DNA from: GCA-002727735 sp038134525 | GTDB lineage: Bacteria; Bacteroidota; Bacteroidia; Flavobacteriales_D; Parvicellaceae | NCBI GenBank assembly: GCA_038134525.1 | Contig: JAYPVI010000019.1 | Span: 1 to 43,406, forward strand | Direction: 5' to 3' | Length of the DNA: 43,406 nucleotides | Shown: one piece after another, positions 1 through 5,718 of the stretch | Layout: each line of letters starts with the position of its first letter | Position numbering within the stretch: the first letter of the stretch is position 1 | Notes under the pieces: generated by a model | The model's input: the letters and a program-made list of their open reading frames with translations, nothing else | What the model was told of the DNA's origin: nothing | Database searches by the model: none | Position numbers and translations under genes: made by a program

Positions 1-94
1 AAATGGTATATTTATGACAGAAAATGCACTTTTCTAAAACCGTTCTTTGAGTGATTTAACAGGTTAAATTAGGCGATTTTCGATTTCATTTTTT
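1..94. other. Non-coding stretch beside the half tRNA, with a small palindrome
   Basis: I see no gene here. The only structure is a 7-bp hairpin with a 2-nt loop, ATTTAAC AG GTTAAAT, at about 54-69. No T-arm-like or CCA-like sequence completes the tRNA that stops at position 95, so this DNA is foreign to that tRNA gene. Confidence 0.5.
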
Positions 95-138
95 CCAGAA
101 CCACAATCTGGCGCTCTACCAACTGAGCTACAACCACC
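95..138 (-). pseudogene. tRNA-His (GTG) 5' half, truncated after the anticodon stem
   Basis: Read on the minus strand from 138, the sequence has the extra G(-1) typical of tRNA-His, an acceptor 5' strand GTGGTTG, a D arm (GCTC / GAGC around AGTTGGTA) and a perfect 5-bp anticodon stem CCAGA/TCTGG enclosing TTGTGGT, so the anticodon is GTG (His). After the last stem base (position 95) the sequence becomes AAAAAATGAAATCG; there is no variable loop, T arm or acceptor 3' strand anywhere in positions 1-94. It therefore cannot fold as a tRNA. It may be the displaced 5' half left at one end of an integrated element, a decayed tRNA copy, or an assembly artefact at the window edge. Confidence 0.75.
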
Positions 139-181
139 ATTTTGGAGGGCAAATATAGTTAATAAAACGATTTTGAAAAAG

Positions 182-205
182 AAAAAAATAACGTAATTAT
201 GTTAT
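182..205 (-). terminator. Possible Rho-independent terminator after the cold-shock gene
   Basis: On the minus strand, a weak AT-rich hairpin (ATAAC / GTTAT flanking a nearly self-complementary TAATTA core, 188-205) is followed directly by a T-rich run (plus-strand A run 182-188). It lies 22 bases beyond the cold-shock stop codon, between that gene and the half tRNA. Confidence 0.4.
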
Positions 206-226
206 ATTTTTTCAGACTTATTTAGG

Positions 227-421
227 TTATCTTGACAACTTTACATCTACAGCATTTGGTCCCTTTTGACCATCTTTAATCTCAAAAGAAACTTCGTCAT
301 CTTCATTTATGCTATCAATAAGACCTGTTCTATGTACAAATACGTCTTTGTTAGTTTCATTATCAATTATAAATCCAAATCCCTTTTCTGAATTATAAAA
401 TTTTACTTTACCTGTTTTCAT
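227..421 (-). CDS. Cold-shock domain protein, CspA family
   Basis: This 64-residue protein is essentially a single cold-shock (OB-fold) domain, the usual size for CspA-type RNA/ssDNA chaperones. Both nucleic-acid-binding motifs are visible: RNP1-like KGFGFI at residues 13-18 and RNP2-like DVFVH at 26-30. Members of the family bind single-stranded RNA and melt secondary structure; many, but not all, are cold-induced. Its ATG overlaps the TGA of the upstream 72-residue basic protein gene (ATGA, 4 bases), so the two are probably translated from one message and coupled. The family call is secure; which Csp paralogue it is cannot be told. Confidence 0.93.
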   Translation of the reverse strand: MKTGKVKFYNSEKGFGFIIDNETNKDVFVHRTGLIDSINEDDEVSFEIKDGQKGPNAVDVKLSR

Positions 422-636
422 TGTTGTTTATTAGAATTATTTTCTTTTTGCTTTTTTCTTGATGCTAATTCTTGAGAATTTAATGTATTATTCTCTGGGG
501 CACTCGCCCAATCTATTTCAACACCACTTTTATCATTATTTTTTCGATTCTCGCGTTTTTCTTGCTTTGATTTCTTTTTTTCCAATCGTTTTTTTTCACG
601 CTGCTTTTTATTAAATGTTTCTTGTGATCTTGCCAT
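418..636 (-). CDS. Small, very basic protein coupled to the cold-shock gene
   Basis: It encodes 72 residues. The first half is dominated by Lys, Arg, Glu and Gln (KKQREKKRLEKKKSKQEKR region) and probably forms a charged helix; the second half is polar and Asn-rich. There is no signal peptide or membrane segment, so it should be cytoplasmic. From memory, short basic proteins with a similar start (MA[RK]SQ...) sit next to cold-shock genes in other Bacteroidota, which together with the 4-base overlap into the csp gene supports it being real. An RNA- or ribosome-associated role is an inference from its charge and partner only. A 7-bp hairpin lies just upstream of its ATG. Confidence 0.72.
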   Translation of the reverse strand: MARSQETFNKKQREKKRLEKKKSKQEKRENRKNNDKSGVEIDWASAPENNTLNSQELASRKKQKENNSNKQQ

Positions 637-647
637 AGTTTGATTGT

Positions 648-670
648 CTACATCAAAAAAAACGATGTAG
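648..670 (-). promoter_or_regulatory. Leader hairpin just upstream of the basic-protein/cold-shock operon
   Basis: CTACATC and GATGTAG form a perfect 7-bp inverted repeat around a 9-nt loop (A/T-only on the minus strand except one G). On the minus strand it ends 11 bases before the ATG at 636, so in the mRNA it would sit beside the ribosome entry region. A further CTACAT copy lies upstream at about 687-692. It could be a translational control hairpin or a protein-binding site; the stem-loop itself is what the sequence shows, the role is inference. Confidence 0.4.
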
Positions 671-771
671 ATTTTTTAATCGCCACAATGTAGGGATAAA
701 TAATGGAAAAGTTCTAGTTATTTAATTTTTAAAATAGATAATCCTACAATAAACTTTAAAGTCAAATTATT

Positions 772-779
772 TACTTTTG
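772..779 (+). promoter_or_regulatory. -7 promoter box for the ferritin-like gene
   Basis: TACTTTTG matches the Bacteroidota -7 consensus TAnnTTTG. It lies 25 bases upstream of the ATG at 805, a sensible distance. I see no clear TTG at the -33 spacing, so the call rests on the -7 box and position only. Confidence 0.4.
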
Positions 780-804
780 TTCAGTAAATGAATACTTCAA
801 AAAA

Positions 805-1227
805 ATGAATAACACAAAACTCATTAATGAATTAAATAACGCACTCAGTTTAGAACTTCGAGCGATGATACTATATTCACATTATGCTGCATATGTCCAA
901 GGAATACATCGTATTCATTTATCTGCCCATTTCAATGCGGAAGCCACAGAGTCCATAGGTCATGCTAACATAGTGAGGTCTGCAATTGTAAAACTTGGTG
1001 GTATTGCTATTACGGAAAGAAATTCACTAGATATAAAACATTCTACAAACTATGTGGAAATGCTTGAAGAAGCCTTTGAAACAGAAAAAAGAGCTGCTCA
1101 AGTTTATGCTGAAATACTTAAAACCCTTGAAGATTTCAATGACGATGAGTTATATGACGCCATTGAAAATATCTATTTTGCTGAATTAAGAAGTGTAGAA
1201 GAAGTACGTATGTTACTTTCTAATTGA
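805..1227 (+). CDS. Ferritin-like / bacterioferritin-type protein
   Basis: A 140-residue all-helical protein resembling the ferritin-like di-iron superfamily (bacterioferritin, rubrerythrin, Dps). The N-terminal helix has LSLELRAMILYSHYAA, a Glu (E17) followed by the Tyr/His pattern of four-helix iron proteins. By my manual alignment with bacterioferritin, E17, H53, E94 and E127 match ferroxidase ligands, but the second-helix Glu is shifted (E49, four before H53) and the final His is Ser (S130). It is about 18 residues shorter than bacterioferritin. It may store iron, protect against peroxide, or have a partly degenerate metal site. It stands alone, divergent from the csp operon, with a TAnnTTTG box upstream. 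Confidence 0.72.
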   Translation: MNNTKLINELNNALSLELRAMILYSHYAAYVQGIHRIHLSAHFNAEATESIGHANIVRSAIVKLGGIAITERNSLDIKHSTNYVEMLEEAFETEKRAAQVYAEILKTLEDFNDDELYDAIENIYFAELRSVEEVRMLLSN

Positions 1228-1232
1228 TTTAA

Positions 1233-1358
1233 TTCTTGTCTTCGCCAATTGTTTTAGATAATGCTGGACATTTATGCATGTACGAAAAGCCAGTAGAAGT
1301 GACCAATATAATTGAGAAATACATCAATCAACATCCAATAATTCAATGTCAAAAATAA
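1233..1358 (+). pseudogene. C-terminal remnant of an alpha/beta hydrolase gene
   Basis: Starting five bases after the ferritin-like stop codon, one open frame reads SSPIVLDNAGHLCMYEKPVE, then VTNIIEKYINQ and a TAA at 1356-1358. This is the classic end of an alpha/beta-hydrolase fold protein: the catalytic-His strand loop (NAGH), then an E-K-P-x-E-V helix start and the last amphipathic helix. There is a stop (TAA, 1230-1232) just before it and no room or start codon for the rest of the enzyme, so this is a truncated leftover. Its 3' end runs into the convergent FKBP gene. Confidence 0.62.
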
Positions 1359-1776
1359 GTACAGAATTTGCTGGTATTGAACCAATTGCATTATTACCAT
1401 AACCTAAAGCAGAAGGTATAAACAGCTTTCCTGTACCGCCTTCACTAAATAATGGGATACCTTCTTGCCAACCCTGAATTACATTAGTCAATGGAAAACT
1501 TATTCCGGCTGAGCTAGATTGATCAAACACAGTTCCGTCTGTTAACATTCCGGTATAGGAAACGGTAACAGTAGAATAAATATTGGGGAAAACACCATTT
1601 CCAGATGTCTCAATTACATAATATAATCCTGAAACTGTTGATTGAGCATTTATATTGTTATCGGTAATATATTGTTGAATGATGTCTTCATCTATTTGAG
1701 TATAATCTTTAGTTTTTGTGCAACTCAAAAGCAACATAATTGAGGATATACCCAGTAAATATTTTAAATTTTTCAT
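1324..1776 (-). CDS. FKBP-type peptidyl-prolyl isomerase lipoprotein
   Basis: I place the start at the ATG at 1776 because it opens a lipoprotein signal: KNLKYLLGISSIMLLLSC, with the lipobox Cys at residue 19; the in-frame codons further upstream only add MCNGGEDYLKQNYK before it. The mature part carries one FKBP domain (about residues 65-150): VSYTGMLTDGTVFDQS, the VIQGWQEG segment and a GYGNNAIGSIPANSVL loop, all standard for proline isomerases that help fold exported proteins. It would be membrane-anchored on the periplasmic side. It starts 14 bases after the TPR-SpoIIE gene and is probably in its operon. Confidence 0.88.
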   Translation of the reverse strand: MKNLKYLLGISSIMLLLSCTKTKDYTQIDEDIIQQYITDNNINAQSTVSGLYYVIETSGNGVFPNIYSTVTVSYTGMLTDGTVFDQSSSAGISFPLTNVIQGWQEGIPLFSEGGTGKLFIPSALGYGNNAIGSIPANSVLIFDIELLDVD

Positions 1777-1790
1777 TTTATAATTTTGTT

Positions 1791-3860
1791 TTAAGTAATC
1801 CTCACCCCCATTACACATACATCATCTATCTGCTCTAAATTACCCTTCCATTTTTTAAATTCTTCAGAAAGGGATGACTTTTGTTCGTTCATATTTTGAT
1901 GCTGCATGGAAATTAAGAAATTTCTCATATTCTTTTTCATGTATTTTTTTCCTTTAACACCTCCAAATTGATCTTGAAAACCATCAGAAAATAAATAAAT
2001 GGTATCCCCTATATTTAATTTCAATTCATGTTGTGTATACTTTATAGGAGATTCAACTATTCCTATGGGTTGGCTAGTAGGTTTTGTTTCTTCAATTAAT
2101 TCATTCCCTTTTCTTATTACCCAAAGCGGATTCATAGCTCCAGCCCATTTCAATTGATTGGTTTGGGTGTCTAAACAACATAAGCTGACATCCATTCCAT
2201 CTCTAATATCGCTTTTAGATCTAGAAAAGCTTTCTGCAACAATTTCTCTTGTAGAATCCAAAATTGTAGCAGGTTCTTTTTTATTAAGCTCATAAAGTGA
2301 TTTACTCAAAGCATTGGAACAAATTATACTCACCAAAGCACCCGGAACCCCATGACCAGTACAATCAGCCACAGCAAAATATAACTTAGTTTCTTCCTTC
2401 TCAATCCAGTAGAAATCTCCACTAACAATATCTTTAGGATTAAAATAAATAAAAGACTCATTTAACCAATTTTGCACTAGATCGAATGGCACAAGAATTC
2501 CTTGTTGCAATCGTTTAGCATAGTTAATACTATCCGTAATTTCTTGTTGCTTTTCTTCAACTATTTCTTTTGCTTCTTTAACTCTCTTTAATTGAATAAA
2601 TACTAAGACCAATGAAACAAGTACGGTTAAAGAAATGAATAACAATCCATTTCTTCTCTGTTTTTCTGTTTTTGTTTCAGCCATTTGAAGCTGAATTTTA
2701 TTTTCAAAATTTAAACTATCTGCTTGCTTTTTAAGCTCATATTCTTTGTCTAAATCGAATTTATACACTTGCCTTTTTGCATCCATTTTGGATAAGCTGT
2801 CTTTTATTGTTACGTATTGCTTATAATTTTCTAATGCCTCTATAGAATTTCCTAATTTTTCATTCGTAATAGATAAATAGAAATATGTCCGTTCTAAACT
2901 TTTTAAAGCACTTATGTCTTTAAAAATTAATTCCGCTTTTGAAAGATATTTTTTGGCATTTTTGTAATCCAATAAATCTGATTTTAGGTATCCTAATTGT
3001 TGAAATGCTAGGGCCAATGATTCTTTGTCGTTCAACTTTTTTGCAATTTCTATACTCTTTTCAAAATATTGAATTGCATCTTCAAAATTTCTTTTCATCC
3101 TAAGTAAAGCTCCTATTTGGTAATAAGATTTTTCAATCCCTCTTAAATCATTAATTTCTTTGCTCAAATTCAAACTTTTCTCAAAATATTTAAAGGATTC
3201 ATCAAAATTTCTTTGTTCTTTAAATACAATACCAATATTAGTGTAACAATTTTCTTGTATTCTTTTATCTTCTATGATCAAGCTTATTTCTAAACAATTC
3301 AAAAAATACGTTAATGCTTTTTCTAAATTACCTTGATTTATATAGATAAGTCCTATGTTATTTAATGAACTTGCAACTCCCTTTTTATCTTTCATAGATT
3401 CTCTAATCTTTAAACTTTTTGAATGATAGGATATGGCTTGCTCATTGTTCCCTTGACTTTTATACATAACACCAAGATTATTACAGGAAGTGGCTATCCC
3501 TTTTCTATAGTCAATTTCTTCACTAATAGACAAGATTTTCTCATAGTAGGTAATAGCTTTTTTGTAGTCTCCATGAAGATAAAATGTAGCTGCTTGCGTA
3601 TTTAAAGCATTAGTCATGTTTTTTTTATAATTATTAGAAACGGCAAAATCATATTCTAATTGAGCTAATAAGTATGCACTATCGGGATTGGAATACAAAT
3701 AACCATCCCAAGCAAGCTTATCTATAGCATTTAATCTATTGGTATCTTCTTGAAGTGTATCATTCCAAACAGACCATAGGGAGTCTAAATTGACTTGAGC
3801 ATTTGGTTTAACGATAAAAATTACCATTAATGCTATAATTATCCCTTTTAGAAATTTCAT
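1791..3860 (-). CDS. TPR-repeat sensor with SpoIIE/PP2C-type phosphatase domain
   Basis: Architecture of the 689-residue product: N-terminal signal (MKFLKGIIIALMVIFI), about seven TPR units (roughly residues 80-360, each with the G-x-Y/F and A...Y pattern), a short coiled coil, one membrane span (LLFISLTVLVSLVLVF region), a second coiled coil, then a SpoIIE/PP2C phosphatase domain with GDFYW, ADCTGHGVPGALVS and DGFQDQFGG acidic motifs and a terminal DDVCVMGV. The layout fits periplasmic TPRs sensing partners and a cytoplasmic Ser/Thr phosphatase, as is common in Bacteroidota partner-switching-like pathways. No kinase or STAS partner is adjacent. I chose the ATG at 3860 over one seven codons upstream because it gives a cleaner signal peptide. 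Confidence 0.88.
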   Translation of the reverse strand: MKFLKGIIIALMVIFIVKPNAQVNLDSLWSVWNDTLQEDTNRLNAIDKLAWDGYLYSNPDSAYLLAQLEYDFAVSNNYKKNMTNALNTQAATFYLHGDYKKAITYYEKILSISEEIDYRKGIATSCNNLGVMYKSQGNNEQAISYHSKSLKIRESMKDKKGVASSLNNIGLIYINQGNLEKALTYFLNCLEISLIIEDKRIQENCYTNIGIVFKEQRNFDESFKYFEKSLNLSKEINDLRGIEKSYYQIGALLRMKRNFEDAIQYFEKSIEIAKKLNDKESLALAFQQLGYLKSDLLDYKNAKKYLSKAELIFKDISALKSLERTYFYLSITNEKLGNSIEALENYKQYVTIKDSLSKMDAKRQVYKFDLDKEYELKKQADSLNFENKIQLQMAETKTEKQRRNGLLFISLTVLVSLVLVFIQLKRVKEAKEIVEEKQQEITDSINYAKRLQQGILVPFDLVQNWLNESFIYFNPKDIVSGDFYWIEKEETKLYFAVADCTGHGVPGALVSIICSNALSKSLYELNKKEPATILDSTREIVAESFSRSKSDIRDGMDVSLCCLDTQTNQLKWAGAMNPLWVIRKGNELIEETKPTSQPIGIVESPIKYTQHELKLNIGDTIYLFSDGFQDQFGGVKGKKYMKKNMRNFLISMQHQNMNEQKSSLSEEFKKWKGNLEQIDDVCVMGVRIT

Positions 3861-3920
3861 AAAACACTTTAAGTTACACAAAATTTAACTTCGATAAAGT
3901 AATAATAACTACTTTTAATA

Positions 3921-4844
3921 ATGCAATTGCTTCAAACCTTGTGCGCTATTCATGCTCCTTCAGGAAACGAAGGTCCTATGAAATCTTTTTTATTGGATTA
4001 TATTCAAAAGGAACAGGGAAATTGGAAAGCAAAACCCGAAATCGTTACGGGTGATTTTATTCAAGATTGCATCATTCTCAAATTTGGAACACCTAAGACC
4101 GCCATCTTTGCCCACATGGATTCCATCGGGTTTACGGTGAGATATGGAAAGGAGCTCATTAAAATTGGTGGGCCAAGGACTAATGATGGTATTCAATTAG
4201 TTGGAGAAGATAGTAAGGGTAAAATAGAAACGGAAATCTATAATTATGAGGATAAAAATGGTAAAACTCATATTGAATATATCCTGGATCGAGAAATAGA
4301 ACGAGCTACAGAACTTACTTTTAAACCTAATTGGCGGGAAGACGATGATTTTATACAATGTTGCTACATGGACAACCGCCTAGGTGTTTGGAATGCCTTA
4401 GAAGTCGCTAAAACACTTGAAAATGGGGTGATTTGTTTTTCTTGTTGGGAAGAAGTAGGTGGCGGAAGCGTGGGTTACTTGGGAAAGTACATCTATGAAA
4501 AATGGAATGTAAGACAAGCGCTAATATCAGATATTACATGGGTTACAGAAGGAGTAAAACATGGAAAGGGTGTTGCCATTTCTAGAAGAGATTCTGGTCT
4601 TCCAAGAAGAAGTTATGTGGATCGTATTGTAAAACTAGCTGATGAAAGTGGTATTCCATACCAAATTGAAGTAGAATCAGCGGGAGGTAGTGATGGTAAC
4701 CAATTACAAAAATCGTCATATCCATTTGATTGGTGTTTTATTGGAGCTCCCGAAGATCATGTGCATTCACCAGACGAGAAAGTGCACAAAAAAGATATTA
4801 AAGCTATGGTTGAATTATATACCTATTTAATGAAGCATTTGTAA
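3921..4844 (+). CDS. M42-family metallopeptidase (glutamyl/leucyl aminopeptidase-like)
   Basis: The 307-residue protein has the metal ligands of M42/M20-type co-catalytic zinc peptidases: H65 in AHMDSIG, the bridging D151 in YMDNR, E177/E178 in CWEEVGGGS (catalytic base and ligand), D204 in ISDIT, and H282 in HVHSPDE. M42 enzymes are cytoplasmic aminopeptidases, often large oligomers. It is somewhat shorter than typical M42 enzymes (about 340-360 residues), mainly in the inserted domain. The gene stop overlaps the next gene's start by one base (TAATG), tying it to the NlpC/P60 protein. Exact substrate is unknown. Confidence 0.86.
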   Translation: MQLLQTLCAIHAPSGNEGPMKSFLLDYIQKEQGNWKAKPEIVTGDFIQDCIILKFGTPKTAIFAHMDSIGFTVRYGKELIKIGGPRTNDGIQLVGEDSKGKIETEIYNYEDKNGKTHIEYILDREIERATELTFKPNWREDDDFIQCCYMDNRLGVWNALEVAKTLENGVICFSCWEEVGGGSVGYLGKYIYEKWNVRQALISDITWVTEGVKHGKGVAISRRDSGLPRRSYVDRIVKLADESGIPYQIEVESAGGSDGNQLQKSSYPFDWCFIGAPEDHVHSPDEKVHKKDIKAMVELYTYLMKHL

Positions 4845-5611
4845 TGGAGTATGGTATTAACATATTGGGTATTATTCCATTGAGAAAAGAACCCAAAGAT
4901 CAGAGTGAAATGGTATCTCAAGTGCTTTTTGGGCAACATTTTAAAATCTTAGAAATTAAACCTATTTGGGTACGGATACAATTAGCTGATGATAATTATG
5001 AAGGATGGATATGTGCAAAGCAGTATTACGAAATCACCTTTGAGGATTACGATAACTTAAATCTTAATAATTTTCCAAAAGTTGGGGATAAACTAGGTTA
5101 CTTAGAAGATGTATACACAGGGGAAAAAACACCTTTACCAACTGGGAGTACACTACCCTATTTTCATCAAGGTACAATTCGAATAAGACAAAAAAAATAC
5201 AAGTTTAATGGTACAATTGCTAGTGACAATCCAAAAGATATTGGATCATATGCACGTTACTTTTTAAACTCTCCTTATTTATGGGGTGGAAAAAGTATTT
5301 TAGGTATCGATTGTAGTGGATTTACTCAGGTTGTATTTAGTTTATGCGGAATCCATTTACCTAGAGATGCTTACCAACAAGAAGAAATAGGAGAACCCAT
5401 AGCTTTAGTTGACATAAATCTATCCGATTTGGTTTTCTTCATCAATGATAAAAAGCGTGTTCACCATGTTGGAATTGCCTTAGAAAACAACCAAATTATA
5501 CATGCTTCGGGTCAGGTAAGAATAGATAACCTAACAAGTGAAGGTATTATTCATTCCTTATCCAACGAACTGACACATCGTCTCTATTCTATAAAAAGAG
5601 TTACGGAATAA
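4844..5611 (+). CDS. NlpC/P60 (C40) peptidoglycan peptidase with SH3b domain
   Basis: Residues 5-65 look like a bacterial SH3 domain (LRKEP...WVRIQL...GWICAKQ). The C-terminal half is an NlpC/P60 cysteine peptidase: YLWGG then DCSGF with catalytic C157, HHVGIAL with H208, and HASG with H220. Such enzymes cleave gamma-D-glutamyl-diamino acid bonds in peptidoglycan stem peptides. No signal peptide is visible, so it may act on imported muropeptides in the cytoplasm, which fits coupling to the aminopeptidase gene upstream (one-base overlap): together they could degrade recycled cell-wall peptides. That pathway link is an inference. Confidence 0.88.
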   Translation: MEYGINILGIIPLRKEPKDQSEMVSQVLFGQHFKILEIKPIWVRIQLADDNYEGWICAKQYYEITFEDYDNLNLNNFPKVGDKLGYLEDVYTGEKTPLPTGSTLPYFHQGTIRIRQKKYKFNGTIASDNPKDIGSYARYFLNSPYLWGGKSILGIDCSGFTQVVFSLCGIHLPRDAYQQEEIGEPIALVDINLSDLVFFINDKKRVHHVGIALENNQIIHASGQVRIDNLTSEGIIHSLSNELTHRLYSIKRVTE

Positions 5612-5620
5612 ATGTCAAAA

Positions 5621-5637
5621 ATGCTGATTTTCAGCAT
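5621..5637. repeat. Perfect 7-bp hairpin downstream of the NlpC gene
   Basis: ATGCTGA-TTT-TCAGCAT is a perfect inverted repeat with a 3-nt loop, ten bases past the NlpC/P60 stop codon. It is preceded by A5 but followed only by a weak T-rich stretch, so it may be a terminator for the upstream operon or an operator in the clpB promoter region. Confidence 0.45.
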
Positions 5638-5652
5638 GTTATCTATTTAATG

Positions 5653-5695
5653 TCTGAAAATTTGTCATTCATTCTGAAATGGCTTAGCATTTGAT
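5653..5695 (+). promoter_or_regulatory. Candidate clpB promoter: TGGC...TTGA element and upstream direct repeat
   Basis: TGGCTTAGCATTTGAT (5680-5695) has the 16-base layout of a -24/-12 (sigma-54-type) promoter, but the -12 part reads TTGAT rather than TTGCW. A start point about 12 bases downstream would give a short leader before the ATG at 5719. Just upstream, TCTGAAA occurs twice with starts 20 bases apart (5653 and 5673), about two helical turns. A closely similar element stands upstream of lon. Sigma-54 assignment is speculative; the shared sequence is directly visible. Confidence 0.4.
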
Positions 5696-5718
5696 ATACA
5701 TGCATAAATAATTAACAA

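Noticed and set aside
1..138. Half tRNA explained by an intron
   Set aside because: Known bacterial tRNA introns lie in the anticodon loop; here the stem is complete and the break follows it, with no second half in the window.
3861..3920. Promoter boxes between the TPR-SpoIIE and M42 genes
   Set aside because: Only near matches (TACTTTTA, and a TA-N3-TTTG on the minus strand); too weak to list.
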